Under the pieces are notes generated by a model that saw only the letters and a program-made list of their open reading frames with translations, was not told the DNA's origin and ran no database searches. This document shows, piece by piece, positions 36,601 through 45,120 of a stretch of DNA of 64,000 nt. Source of the stretch: Streptomyces sp. TSRI0281 (GTDB taxonomy: Bacteria; Actinomycetota; Actinomycetes; Streptomycetales; Streptomycetaceae); the NCBI RefSeq assembly GCF_001905125.1, contig NZ_LWLE01000035.1, positions 460,140-524,139 on the forward strand, given 5' to 3'. Position 1 is the stretch's first letter. Each line of letters opens with the position of its first letter. The position numbers and the translations under genes were made by a program.

Positions 36601-38361
36601 CGCGGCGTCAGCCTGGACACCCTGGCCACCGTCTTCGTGCCGGAGCTGAAGAAGGACGGGACGAACCGCAACGAGTGCGAGATGGTCCGGCTGCTGCTGC
36701 GCCTGCCCAATGGCCACGGCGAGCTGCCCACCGAGGTCGGTGTCTGGCCGAAGCAGAAGGATGTCGCGGACGCGCTGGGCCTGTCGGCGGGCCGGATTCC
36801 GCAGATGCTGAAGACGCAGCGCACCCGCTGGAAGAAGCATCCGACGGTACGGGCGCTGCGCGCCGAGATTCTGGAATTGCTGCACTCCATGGGCCGGCTC
36901 GCGTCGGCCGCGGAGATCGCGGACGCTCTCGCAGTACGCCGCGGAACCCAGCTCCAGGAGCCTGAACAGCGCCGTGCGCTGGCCCTGGCGGCGGTCCGTG
37001 CAGTGGTGGAGGTCGAGCAACTCGTCCCGCAGGAAGGCGAGTTCCGGCACGCTCCGAACCGGGACGCGGCCGACGAGGGCATGGGGGCGGGGCTGCTGGC
37101 TCTGGAGGTCGGCGAGGACGACGCCCCGCAGACTCCGTCCGCACCGGGCCTGCTGGACTACGCTCAGCGGCTCGGCCGGGTCGCGGACCGGCTGGCGAAG
37201 CTGGACACACTGCCGACCGCCGCAACGGTTCTGACGGAACTCTCGGCGATCCCCACACCGAGTGCGGTCGTGGAGTGGGACGAACGTCGCCTGGTGGAGG
37301 TAGCGGCGGCAGCAGCGCGGAACGCGGCGGCGACGCCCCGGCTGGAGATCTATCCACGAAACCTTCCGCTGGTACGAGCCCTGCGACTGACCCAGGCCGG
37401 GCTGGTCCGCGTGATCCCCGGCGTGGCGGAGGCCGACCAGCCGGGGCTGACCGCCGCCGATGTGCACGAGCGGGTACGGGCCCGCTTCCCCGAGCTGCTG
37501 AACAAGCGGGGCGGACACGCACTCCCGGTCAACGGCCCGCTGACGAAGGCGTTGCAGGCGGCCGGATTCGACCTGACCGAATCCACTCGCCGACGCCCCC
37601 GCACACTGCGGTACCTGCCGCGGAGGACGAACTTCGCGTCCAGCTTCCTCTCCTCGGACGGCAAGCGGCAGGCGACCGGCACGATCGCCGCGCGCCGCTA
37701 CTCCGACGATCCGCAGCTCGCGGGCGCGGTCGCGGCGGAGGAACGCCTGCTGTCCTCGGCCCAACGGGACGGATTCCGCGTCCTGACGGTACGGACAGGT
37801 CTGGCACACCAGGCGATACGGGAGTTGGAGGGCGACCGGTTCGACGCCGGGGTGGTCTCGGTGACCGAACTGTTCCTGAGCGCCCTCCACGAACTGGTCG
37901 ACGCCCGCCCCAAGCCGACCTGGGAGACGATCCTGCGGGCGGATGTGGCCCCGCCCGGTTCTCGGGGCGCGATGAAGTTCGCCGAGTACGCGCGTACAGC
38001 GTGGAGCACGGTGGAACCCCGGGTGGGCGAGCTGCTGTCGGCACCGGGCCCCAAGAACCCGCTGCTGCTCACGGACGCCGGGGTGCTCGCCCGGTACGAC
38101 GCCATGGGCAGCCTGGAGCGGCTGGCCGAGCGGGCGAGGAATGGCGGGCGGGGCCTGTGGCTGCTGTGCCCGCAGAGCGACCCGGCGCGCCCGCCGCGAC
38201 TGGGGGCGACGGCTGTGCCGTATCAGGCGGGGCTGGGTGAGTGGGTGGTCCTGCCGGACTCGTGGGTGTCGAACGCCCACCGAACCGACGAGTTGGGCCT
38301 GTTGGGCAGGCGGAACGCTGTGCCGACGATGAACGCGACTAGGGGAGAAAACCAGAAGTGA
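33673..38361 (+). CDS. pglW: PglW, BREX type 2 serine/threonine kinase with NERD domain
   Basis: A 1,562-residue protein of the Pgl/BREX type 2 system; S. coelicolor PglW is a Ser/Thr kinase needed for phage growth limitation. Residues about 15-125 are a NERD nuclease-like domain (REVDLLVIAPGGVFLIELKDW, with Asp53, Glu66, Lys68). Residues about 190-450 look like a kinase fold that has lost its catalytic loop (HRT instead of HRD at 325-327; DPYLAPE kept). Residues about 525-820 are an intact kinase: RRLGTGSTSRAY, Lys564 in AVLKVAL, HRDIKPDN (674-681), and DFS for DFG (698-700). From about residue 880 there is an RpoA-CTD-like helix-hairpin-helix element (TVGELLDYSQRQLVNAPGLG) and a long helical tail. 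ATG 33673 has GAGG upstream. The stop overlaps pglX by four bases (GTGA). Confidence 0.95.
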   Translation: MREGRWETVTDSEFPHERRGLEAIRTELPDNDPWRAWSNFTFTANSGHVREVDLLVIAPGGVFLIELKDWHGSLESRSGTWLQTQPRGRQVAHGNPLHLANKKAKELAGLLEPELNGERVWVSEAVCFTDSSLKVRLPHHDQHGVHTVPQLVKTLKEPPQFEQRRIDAPRSRRIAAALGRVGIARSDAEYKVGPYLLHRKSFDSGPTWADYLARHSDLPEAARIRVYLRERGSDAGLRASVEHAARREAAVLRHFRHPGVVQLKQYDPSGHSAGPALIFDYDPRTLRLDEYVAQYGEKLDILGRMALVRQLAETVRSAHGRRIYHRTLAARAIHLMPRGRSGAAGSDSEDAGWLSPYVQISDWQVAVQRGSEHGGQNAGDRLAPTSFSRAGAHIAEGADPYLAPELTALKADPVALDVYGLGVLTYLLATGKAPAASQAELLARFEAGEGLRPSAVVDGLSEYIDELVQAATAYSVSDRLSSVDDFLEMLEVVEEELTEPAPAEQAPVPVPEKNPLDAVAGDVLAGRWEVKRRLGTGSTSRAYLVRDLSAGPEVRFSKSLAVLKVALSGSRDAVLAREAEVMGRLRPDSRIIRLVEPTPQRIGGRTVLVMEYVGDERAADVEPAAPGSTKNRRREETVARQLREFGRLSVDQLEAYGDYLFGAVDFLEGEGVWHRDIKPDNIAIRIRPNRTRELVLIDFSLAGYPVQETGAGTDGYLDPFIGTLTDRSVYDGHAERYAVAATLHEMASRELPVWGDGRVSARQTDPKQEPYPKIAVDAFDPAVKDGLLAFFRKALHRDASQRFRDLKPMRDAWKKIFLAMDEAKPSSRRSRHSAAAEVGAEVPAAGAAIADAETETAEQQRDRQAAQADRSTPVSASGLSPAAESFVYGLRVNTVGELLDYSQRQLVNAPGLGAKTRKEVLGRIKEWRQRLAERPAAPLTPEGRKEAKAELSAAEAAVAGAMAEAGGGGSLPERALRGVSLDTLATVFVPELKKDGTNRNECEMVRLLLRLPNGHGELPTEVGVWPKQKDVADALGLSAGRIPQMLKTQRTRWKKHPTVRALRAEILELLHSMGRLASAAEIADALAVRRGTQLQEPEQRRALALAAVRAVVEVEQLVPQEGEFRHAPNRDAADEGMGAGLLALEVGEDDAPQTPSAPGLLDYAQRLGRVADRLAKLDTLPTAATVLTELSAIPTPSAVVEWDERRLVEVAAAAARNAAATPRLEIYPRNLPLVRALRLTQAGLVRVIPGVAEADQPGLTAADVHERVRARFPELLNKRGGHALPVNGPLTKALQAAGFDLTESTRRRPRTLRYLPRRTNFASSFLSSDGKRQATGTIAARRYSDDPQLAGAVAAEERLLSSAQRDGFRVLTVRTGLAHQAIRELEGDRFDAGVVSVTELFLSALHELVDARPKPTWETILRADVAPPGSRGAMKFAEYARTAWSTVEPRVGELLSAPGPKNPLLLTDAGVLARYDAMGSLERLAERARNGGRGLWLLCPQSDPARPPRLGATAVPYQAGLGEWVVLPDSWVSNAHRTDELGLLGRRNAVPTMNATRGENQK

Positions 38362-41300
38362 TCGACCGCACGGCGTTGAAGACGGACCTGATCAAGCAGG
38401 TCAAGGCGGTCGAGGTGGACCTCGGCAAGCAGGTCGCGGAGGGCGAGAAGCTGCTCAAGCCGCTGCGCACGGAGTACGGGAAGGCGAGCAAGGCGGTCCT
38501 CCCTCCGGACGAGGCCCCGAAGTGGGACGTCTGGCTGGAGAGCCGGCTGGCGGAGCTCTCGGCGGATCGCGCGGATGACGTACGGGCGGCGGAGGCGGTC
38601 GCTGGCCGGTTGCGGGCTGAGTACGACGAGGCGCGGGGCCTGGGACGTACGGCGGCGACGTGGAACGCCTGGCTGGACGAACGCGTCACGCAGGTCGCGG
38701 TGGCGTGGGTGCTGGGCACGGTGTTCGTCCGGTTCTGCGAGGACAACCGACTGATCCCGGAGCCGTATCTCACGGGCGCTGAGGCCGAGCGACGCGACCT
38801 CGCGGAGGCGCGGTACGCCCAGTATGTGGAGGAGACCGAGGACCCGACGTACCGGGGCTGGCTGCTGCGTGCGTTCAAGGAGTTGGGCGCGGGCCAGGCG
38901 GGCAGGCTGCTGTTCCGGCAGGACCGCAATCCGCTGTACCAGATCCCGTTGTCGCACGACGGGGCGCGAGCGCTGGTGGAGTTCTGGCGCGAGCGGCGGG
39001 AGGGACCGGCTGGAGAGGACAGTGCGGGCGGTACTGATGGTGCGCCGGTCCTCGTCCACGACTTCGCGGATCCACTGAACGCTGACGGTACGGACGGGTG
39101 GGACACCCGGTTCCTGGGTGACCTGTACCAGGACCTTTCGGAGGCGGCGCGGAAGACGTACGCGCTGCTCCAGACCCCGGAGTTCGTGGAGGAGTTCATC
39201 CTCGACCGGACGATGGACCCGGTGGTCCGCGAGATGGGCGGCCGGTTCAACGAGTTGAAGATGATCGACCCGACGTGCGGCTCGGGGCACTTCGTACTGG
39301 GTGCGTTCAGGAGGCTGGTACGCCTGTCGGCGGAACGCCATCCGGACCGCGACCTGCACGAGCGCGTGCGGGACGCGCTGAACTCGGTACACGGCGTGGA
39401 CATCAACCCGTTCGCGGTAGCCATCGCACGGTTCCGGTTGCTGCTGGCGGCGATGGCTGCGGCGAATGTACGGACGCTGGCGGGGGCGGGGCGGTACGAC
39501 TGGCCGGTGCATTTGGCGGTGGGCGATTCGCTGATCGAGGACCGGCAGCAGGAGCTGGAGCTGACCAGCGAGGAGACGGGGAAGCGGCTCGTTGATTTCG
39601 CGTATGCAACGGAGGACCTGGATGACTATCCGGGGATTCTGGAGCGGGGGCGGTATGACGTGGTGGTGGGGAACCCGCCGTACATCACGGTTAAGGACAG
39701 GAAGCTGAATGCACTCTATCGGGCACTTTATGCGTCTTGCGGAGGGACGTACGCCTTGTCCGTCCCCTTCGCGGAGCGCTTTTTCCAGCTAGCGAAAGTG
39801 GGGGAGCCCGACGGGCGCGGATATGGAATGGCTGGACAGATCACGGCGAACTCTTTCATGAAGCGAGAGTTCGGAACCAAGCTGATTGAAGAGTACTTCG
39901 CGCACAAAGTTGAATTGATGGAGGTTATTGATACATCCGGGGCATACATCCCGGGGCATGCCACACCGACTGTAATCCTCGTAGGGCGCCGACGATCAGG
40001 CAGAAAACGCGCGGAGACCATCCGCACCGTGCGAAGCATCCAGGGCGAACCCAAGACCCCGGACGACGGCGCAAACGGACTCGTCTGGAATGCAATTCTA
40101 GACCAGATTAACAAGCCCAACTCCGCGAGCCAATGGGTGTCTGTTGATGACCTGGAACGCGAAAGGTACTTCAGCCGTAAACCATGGATTCTAACGGATG
40201 GCGGATTGGAAATGGTGGAACAGATCCAATCCGCAAGCACCACCAGGATTAGAGCCCTGCTCACGCGAATCGGATTCTATGGCGACACACACGCCGATGA
40301 TGCACTTACCTTTCCACGCAGACGACTTGACGCACTCTCCGTCGAGCCAGAATTCACAAAACGCCTGGGCGTTGGCGACGAGGTTCGCGACTACACCATC
40401 TCCGACGGAGACCATGTACTCCATCCTTACGATTCCACTCACTCCCTCGTTCCACTCTCTAGCACACCGGGACTGGCCCGTACAATATGGCCCAACAGGA
40501 CCGAATTGGGTAATCGCTCAACCTTTTCGGGGCGAACCTACTTCGCCGATGGGCGCTCCTGGTGGGAATGGCATCAACTACCCAAGGACATTGACGCGCA
40601 CTCCTGGTCCTTGAATTTTGCGTTCGTCGCAACACATAATCACGTGGTACTTGATCGAACCGGCCACGCATTTACACGAACTGCACCAGTGATCAAGCTT
40701 CGCCGGGAAGCGAGCGAAGAAGACCACCTGCAACTACTCGGAGTGCTCAACAGTTCCACTGCCTGCTTCTGGCTCAAGCAAGTGAGCCAGTCCAAGGGTA
40801 ACGGCGGCATCGGTGGCGGAATCTCGGATGAGCTCTGGGAACATCGATTCGAGTTCACTGGGACCAAGTTGGAACAATTCCCTCTCCCTGACACCTCCCC
40901 GACGACCCTCGGCACCACTTTGGACACACTCGCCCAGAGACTCACTTCCGTGAGCCCATCTGTCATCGCGAAGTCATTCCCTACAGCCACTTCACTCCGC
41001 AAAGCCACTACCGAGTGGCACTCCACCCGCGCCCAGATGATCGCCCTTCAAGAAGAGCTGGACTGGCAGGTCTACTCCCTCTACAAGCTGCACTCCGAAG
41101 ACCTGCGCGCCCCCGAATCCGATGTCCCCGAACTTGCCCTCGGCGAGCGGGCCTTCGAGATCGTGCTGGCGCGGCGGGTGGAGAAGGGTGAGGCATCCGG
41201 CGAGTGGTTCAAGCGGCATGGCTCCACTCCCATCACCGAGATGCCCGACCACTGGTCCGACGCCTACAAGGCAGTCGTCCAGAAGCGCATCGACGCCATC

Positions 41301-42149
41301 GAGTCGTCCCGGGCCATCGGCATGGTGGAGCGGCCCGAGTACAAGCGGCGCTGGGCAACCGAGGGTTGGGACGTTCTCCAGGAGCGGGCTCTCAAGTCCT
41401 GGTTGCTCGACCGTATGGAGAACCGTGAGCTCTGGTTCCAGGAAGGGCAGCCGACGCTGCTCACGCGTGCCCAGCTCACCAGCGCCCTCGCGCTCGATGA
41501 GGACTTCGTTTCCGTTGCCGATCTGTACGCACCCCGCAAGGAGCTGGCGACCGTCGTCGCCGAACTCCTCGCGGATGAGCACGTGCCGTTCCTCCCTGCC
41601 CTCCGTTACAAGCCTTCCGGGTTGAAGAAGCGTGCCGACTGGGAGGACGTCTGGGCGCTTCAGCGTGAGGAGGACGCAGCCCCGGACGAGCCAGCCAAGC
41701 GGAAGATCCGGGACGCCATCCCCGTACCGCCGAAGTACACCTCGGCCGACTTCCTCAAGCCGTCCTACTGGAGAGCACGCGGCAAGCTCGACGTGCCGAA
41801 GGAGCGGTTCATCTCGTACGCGACCGGTGCGATCTCCGGCGTCCCCGACCTGTTCGGCTGGGCAGGCTGGGATCACCGCGAGCAGGCGCAGGCGCTGACC
41901 ACCTACTTCACGAACGATGACAGGCTGTCCGCCGAGGAAATGGTGCCTCTCCTAGCGGGCCTCCTCGAACTTCAGCCCTGGCTTGGCCAGTGGCACAACA
42001 CGTTCGATCCGTTGTACAGCGGTACACCCGCCGCCTTCTTCGCCGGTTACCGTTCCGCCCAGCAGGGCGAGCACGGGCTGACCGACGACGACTTGCGCGA
42101 CTGGCGCCCCGCCGCAGCCCGTCGCGGTCGGCGGCAAGCAGGCAGCTAA
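38358..42149 (+). CDS. pglX: PglX, BREX type 2 adenine-specific DNA methyltransferase
   Basis: A 1,263-residue N6-adenine methyltransferase. The SAM-binding motif is DPTCGSGHFVLGAF (Asp304), and the catalytic motif is NPPY (439-442) in VVVGNPPYITVKDRK. In Pgl, PglX marks DNA and is toxic without PglZ (known for S. coelicolor). The start is the GTG at 38358, overlapping the pglW stop, so it is translationally coupled. From about 39,690 to 41,050 (residues about 445-898), where the target-recognition domain should lie, codon third positions carry many more A and T than before or after, as if this segment came from another source. I see no homopolymeric G tract of the kind linked to phase variation in S. 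coelicolor pglX. Confidence 0.96.
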   Translation: MIDRTALKTDLIKQVKAVEVDLGKQVAEGEKLLKPLRTEYGKASKAVLPPDEAPKWDVWLESRLAELSADRADDVRAAEAVAGRLRAEYDEARGLGRTAATWNAWLDERVTQVAVAWVLGTVFVRFCEDNRLIPEPYLTGAEAERRDLAEARYAQYVEETEDPTYRGWLLRAFKELGAGQAGRLLFRQDRNPLYQIPLSHDGARALVEFWRERREGPAGEDSAGGTDGAPVLVHDFADPLNADGTDGWDTRFLGDLYQDLSEAARKTYALLQTPEFVEEFILDRTMDPVVREMGGRFNELKMIDPTCGSGHFVLGAFRRLVRLSAERHPDRDLHERVRDALNSVHGVDINPFAVAIARFRLLLAAMAAANVRTLAGAGRYDWPVHLAVGDSLIEDRQQELELTSEETGKRLVDFAYATEDLDDYPGILERGRYDVVVGNPPYITVKDRKLNALYRALYASCGGTYALSVPFAERFFQLAKVGEPDGRGYGMAGQITANSFMKREFGTKLIEEYFAHKVELMEVIDTSGAYIPGHATPTVILVGRRRSGRKRAETIRTVRSIQGEPKTPDDGANGLVWNAILDQINKPNSASQWVSVDDLERERYFSRKPWILTDGGLEMVEQIQSASTTRIRALLTRIGFYGDTHADDALTFPRRRLDALSVEPEFTKRLGVGDEVRDYTISDGDHVLHPYDSTHSLVPLSSTPGLARTIWPNRTELGNRSTFSGRTYFADGRSWWEWHQLPKDIDAHSWSLNFAFVATHNHVVLDRTGHAFTRTAPVIKLRREASEEDHLQLLGVLNSSTACFWLKQVSQSKGNGGIGGGISDELWEHRFEFTGTKLEQFPLPDTSPTTLGTTLDTLAQRLTSVSPSVIAKSFPTATSLRKATTEWHSTRAQMIALQEELDWQVYSLYKLHSEDLRAPESDVPELALGERAFEIVLARRVEKGEASGEWFKRHGSTPITEMPDHWSDAYKAVVQKRIDAIESSRAIGMVERPEYKRRWATEGWDVLQERALKSWLLDRMENRELWFQEGQPTLLTRAQLTSALALDEDFVSVADLYAPRKELATVVAELLADEHVPFLPALRYKPSGLKKRADWEDVWALQREEDAAPDEPAKRKIRDAIPVPPKYTSADFLKPSYWRARGKLDVPKERFISYATGAISGVPDLFGWAGWDHREQAQALTTYFTNDDRLSAEEMVPLLAGLLELQPWLGQWHNTFDPLYSGTPAAFFAGYRSAQQGEHGLTDDDLRDWRPAAARRGRRQAGS

Positions 42150-42169
42150 GACGCCGGACGTCGTGCGGG

Positions 42170-42544
42170 TCAGGCCGACATGACCTGCACGTCGTACTGC
42201 GGAATCCAGCGGTTCCGGGTGACCAGCACCATCCCTTCGGCCTGCGCCTGCGCGATCAATATCCGGTCAAAGGGATCGGCGTGCACCATGGGGAGTCGGC
42301 CTGCCCGCACGCCGTGATCGGCCGTGATGGGCAGCGCTCTGAACTGGAGATCACGTACCTGCTCGGCCAAGTCCCCGGGGCCTTCGAGCCTGCCGAGGAA
42401 CTGCTTGATGGTGATCTCCCACGGTGACACCGCACTGACGTAGACAGCAGGCTCGGTCTCCAGGAGTTCCTTGAGCGATGCGGACAGGTGAGCCGAGTCA
42501 GCGATCCACCACATGACCACGCGCGTATCGAGCAGAAGACGCAT
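42170..42544 (-). CDS. PIN-domain toxin (VapC family)
   Basis: A 124-residue PIN-domain ribonuclease, toxin half of a type II toxin-antitoxin pair. RLLLDTRVVMWW carries the first acidic residue, SAVSPWEITIKQ the glutamate, and HADPFDRILIAQAQ with VLVTRNR the last acidic cluster. It begins with an ATG that overlaps the stop codon of the antitoxin gene by one base (TGATG). It is convergent with pglX, ending 20 bases after it. Confidence 0.9.
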   Translation of the reverse strand: MRLLLDTRVVMWWIADSAHLSASLKELLETEPAVYVSAVSPWEITIKQFLGRLEGPGDLAEQVRDLQFRALPITADHGVRAGRLPMVHADPFDRILIAQAQAEGMVLVTRNRWIPQYDVQVMSA

Positions 42545-42798
42545 CAGCGCATCCCGAGAGCGTCAGCCACCGAGGCGGGCGCGTCGTCAAAATTGGCGGG
42601 GATACGGATGCGACCCCGGAGCAAGCCCCGGCCCTGCCGCCGTACCTGCGGCCGTGGGGGCAGCGTCCTCGCCACCGGTTGGCCCGCCTTGCTGATCACG
42701 ACCAGTTGACCACCGACCAGCTGTTTCAGCGTGCCCGAGAATCGTGGCCCCGGGTCATTCACGTGGCGGCGGAGGAACCGCCTCCACAGCGCCTTCAC
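42544..42798 (-). CDS. Phd/YefM-type antitoxin, divergent N-terminus
   Basis: An 84-residue partner of the adjacent PIN toxin. The middle and end fit the Phd-type antitoxin pattern (VVISKAGQPVARTLPP; GRGLLRGRIRIPANFDD), the latter being the toxin-binding tail. The DNA-binding N-terminus, normally V-N-x-H-E-A-K, is poorly conserved here (HVNDPGPRFSGTLKQL). It may start at GTG 42798, overlapping the stop of the ATP-binding protein gene by four bases (GTGA), or at the in-frame GTG 42762. This would put the antitoxin and toxin in one operon with the anti-sigma-like gene. Confidence 0.75.
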   Translation of the reverse strand: MKALWRRFLRRHVNDPGPRFSGTLKQLVGGQLVVISKAGQPVARTLPPRPQVRRQGRGLLRGRIRIPANFDDAPASVADALGMR

Positions 42799-43469
42799 GG
42801 TGAGATCACCGGACCAGGCGCGGCTCGCACCGGGCTCTCGACGGCCGCCGTCGTTCGTACTGTCAGCAGCTCGGCAGGGTGCAGACGTAGAGCCGGTCCT
42901 CCGTCATCCAGGACGATGACGACCGCCAGCCCTCCCGATGCGTACCGGTCGCTCCGGACCGTGCGGACCGTGTGCCATGCGCCCCACACGCGTACGCATT
43001 GACCGGGCCGGACGGATACCGCCGCGATCTGGGCCTCTGCGGGAGCGGGGTCAGCACCGGGTGCCAGCAGCTCCGCCCAGACCGTCTTGCCGATCCCGGC
43101 CCAGCGTTCGTCCACGCCCCAGCGGTGGGCCAGGGTCTCGACGAGTAGGAGCCCGCGTCCGCCCTTGTCCAGCTCACCGGACTGTTGCACCTCCGGCCGG
43201 CCCGCCCCCGCGTCGCTCACCTCCAGTCGCAGGAGTTCACCTCTCCCCCTGCACTCGATGCGTACGCCCACCAGCCGGTCACCGGGCACGGACACCCGTA
43301 CCGCGTTGGTCACCAGCTCCGAGAGGACCAACTCGCCGTCCTCTGCGGCTGCTTTGCTGGCCCGCCACTCCCCGAGCTTCGCTCTCAGCACCGCCCGCGC
43401 CCTGGGAACGCTGCTGCGACAGCGAGACAGCTGGAACGCGAGTTCGTAGGTGCTGGAGTGCTCTGCCAT
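42795..43469 (-). CDS. ATP-binding anti-sigma-factor-like protein (RsbW/AbaA type)
   Basis: A 224-residue protein with a GHKL/HATPase domain of the RsbW kind: GELVLSELVTNAVRV (N box), LEVSDAGAGRPEVQ (G1) and GGRGLLLVETLAHRWGV (G2). Such proteins sit beside WhiJ-like regulators and DUF397 proteins in many Streptomyces clusters and affect development. A C-terminal extension of about 80 residues is not assigned. ATG 43469 has AGGGGG upstream. It is divergent from the XRE regulator and heads the operon with the VapBC-like pair. Confidence 0.85.
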   Translation of the reverse strand: MAEHSSTYELAFQLSRCRSSVPRARAVLRAKLGEWRASKAAAEDGELVLSELVTNAVRVSVPGDRLVGVRIECRGRGELLRLEVSDAGAGRPEVQQSGELDKGGRGLLLVETLAHRWGVDERWAGIGKTVWAELLAPGADPAPAEAQIAAVSVRPGQCVRVWGAWHTVRTVRSDRYASGGLAVVIVLDDGGPALRLHPAELLTVRTTAAVESPVRAAPGPVISP

Positions 43470-43655
43470 GACGCCCCCTGAGGGTCGGTGCTGTCGAACA
43501 AGTCCTGGGCTTGGCGGTGGTTCGCGCTCCCGCCGAGCAGTAGCCTGCCCGCGAGACAGACACTCGCGCAACGTTGAAGGGATTGCCAGCTCTTAATTCA
43601 CTCGTTCGGGCAATGCCAGAGCCTCCACACCTTGGACTCTGATAGGGAGTGCCGT

Positions 43656-44528
43656 ATGCCAAATGTCAATCCGTCCACCGTGCTGGGGCGTCAACTCGGG
43701 GACGAGCTGCGCCGATTCCGCGAGCAGGCATGCCTCTCCACGGCTGGGGCTGCAGAAGTTCTCGACTGCACGAAAGGGAAGATCAGCCGTATAGAGAACG
43801 GCCACGTTCCTGTCCGTGCTCCGGATCTGATCGCCCTCATGCAGGCGTACGGAGTGGAGGACCCACAGTCACGTGAACGCCTCGTGGCGCTTGCCCGCAG
43901 AGCCAATCGGCGTCGGCGCGAGGGCTGGTGGCACAAGTACGACTCTGTGCTTGGTGCCGCATACCGCGACCAGATTGAGATGGAGGCCATCTGCGACAGC
44001 ATTCGGACGTATGAGGTGCAGTTGGTTCCTGGGCTTCTTCAGACTGCCGAGTACGGAAGGGCGGTGACGGTTGCCTCGCGCGCCTGGCAAACACCCGAGG
44101 AGATCGATCAGTTCGTCGAGGTACGGCTTGCCAGGCAGGAACGACTCACGGATGAAGCGCCCATAAAGTTCTGGGCAGTTCTAGCCGAAGGAGTTCTTCG
44201 CCAACAGGTAGGTGGTCCTGCGGTCATGCGAGCGCAACTGGAGCACCTGATCGCCATGGCGGAGCACCCGAACATCACCGTCCAGGTACTACCGTTCTCG
44301 CGAGGTGCCCACTCAGGTATGTTCGGGCCGTACCTGCTGCTCAGTTTCCCGCAGTTGGCATCGCTGGATCTCGTACTTTCGGAGACCCCGACCGGCAACA
44401 TCTGGTTGGAGCGGGACCTCGAAGTTGCCCACTACCGAGCGCTCTTCGACGACGCGCGCACGGTAGCGCTGCCGCACACGGAATCGCTCACACTGATCCA
44501 TAGCATCGCCAAGGAGTGCAACTCATGA
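43656..44528 (+). CDS. XRE-family regulator with DUF5753 domain (WhiJ-like)
   Basis: A 290-residue regulator. An N-terminal helix-turn-helix (LRRFREQACLSTAGAAEVLD with CTKGKISRIENG) is followed by the DUF5753 domain (YEVQLVPGLLQTAEYGRAV, ITVQVLPFSRGAHSGM). These proteins form a regulatory set with small DUF397 proteins and RsbW-like ATPases; S. coelicolor WhiJ is one example. ATG 43656 has GGGAG eight bases upstream. The stop codon overlaps the next gene (ATGA). Confidence 0.92.
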   Translation: MPNVNPSTVLGRQLGDELRRFREQACLSTAGAAEVLDCTKGKISRIENGHVPVRAPDLIALMQAYGVEDPQSRERLVALARRANRRRREGWWHKYDSVLGAAYRDQIEMEAICDSIRTYEVQLVPGLLQTAEYGRAVTVASRAWQTPEEIDQFVEVRLARQERLTDEAPIKFWAVLAEGVLRQQVGGPAVMRAQLEHLIAMAEHPNITVQVLPFSRGAHSGMFGPYLLLSFPQLASLDLVLSETPTGNIWLERDLEVAHYRALFDDARTVALPHTESLTLIHSIAKECNS

Positions 44529-44728
44529 AACACGACGCCGTCATATCGCGTGGCGCGACAGGAGCCGAATGGCGTGCGAGTAGCTACAGCGGCGGACAGG
44601 GTAACTGCCTCGAAGTCGCCGACAACACCCCCCACCTCGTCCCCGTACGCGACAGCAAGCGCCCCACCGGCCCCGTGATCGCCTTCAGCCCCGACGCCTG
44701 GCGCGCGTTCATCGCCGAGCTGGACTGA
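44525..44728 (+). CDS. DUF397 small protein
   Basis: A 67-residue member of the DUF397 family. The pattern WRASSYSGGQGNCLEVAD and VPVRDSKRPTGPVIAFS is diagnostic. It is the partner of the preceding XRE-DUF5753 regulator, with its ATG in an ATGA overlap and AAGGAG eight bases upstream. Its role is thought to be to bind or modulate the regulator. Confidence 0.93.
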   Translation: MKHDAVISRGATGAEWRASSYSGGQGNCLEVADNTPHLVPVRDSKRPTGPVIAFSPDAWRAFIAELD

Positions 44729-44746
44729 GTCGCCCGCACCGACGGT

Positions 44747-44769
44747 CCGGCGGCCCCGGGGCAGGGCCG
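44747..44769 (+). terminator. Hairpin after the DUF397 gene
   Basis: An 8-bp stem (GGCGGCCC/GGGCCGCC) with a 7-nt loop, 19 bases after the DUF397 stop codon; no T-run. Probable weak terminator. Confidence 0.5.
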
Positions 44770-44850
44770 CCCCGCCGTGCCACATCCTGGGGCCCGCCCC
44801 GGTGTGCTACCAGGTAGCACACCGCGCCGCGTCCCGCGTACCGTGGACCC

Positions 44851-45120
44851 ATGAGCGCTCAGCCAGAGATCACCCAGCGCGATCTCCGTAACCGGTCCAG
44901 AGAGATCATGGACGCCGTCCAGGGCGGGCAGTCGTTCACCGTGACACGGGACGGGCACCAGATCGGTGAGCTGATTCCGTTGCGGCGGCGTCGGAGGTTC
45001 GTTCCGCGCGAGGAGTTCGCGGGCATGTCCCGTACCGCTCCCGATATCTCGCTGGACGCCTTCCGCGCCGATCAGGACCGTACGGCCGAGCAGGGAACGG
45101 ACGACCCCTATGCCCGCTGA
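44851..45120 (+). CDS. Phd/YefM-family antitoxin
   Basis: An 89-residue antitoxin. The N-terminal half (EITQRDLRNRSREIMDAVQG, FTVTRDGHQIGELIPL) is the Phd/YefM DNA-binding fold and the tail (about 55-80, DISLDAFRADQ) should bind the toxin. Its last 11 bases overlap the start of the PIN toxin gene, so the pair is co-translated. Confidence 0.92.
   Translation: MSAQPEITQRDLRNRSREIMDAVQGGQSFTVTRDGHQIGELIPLRRRRRFVPREEFAGMSRTAPDISLDAFRADQDRTAEQGTDDPYAR

Noticed and set aside
36151..38280. A minus-strand open frame of 709 codons opposite pglW
   Set aside because: Shadow frame of pglW; composition is arginine- and glutamine-rich and no start signal is seen.
38358..42149. Phase-variable poly-G tract in pglX
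   Set aside because: Known for S. coelicolor, so I looked for it. The longest G runs here are about five, too short to suggest frequent slippage.
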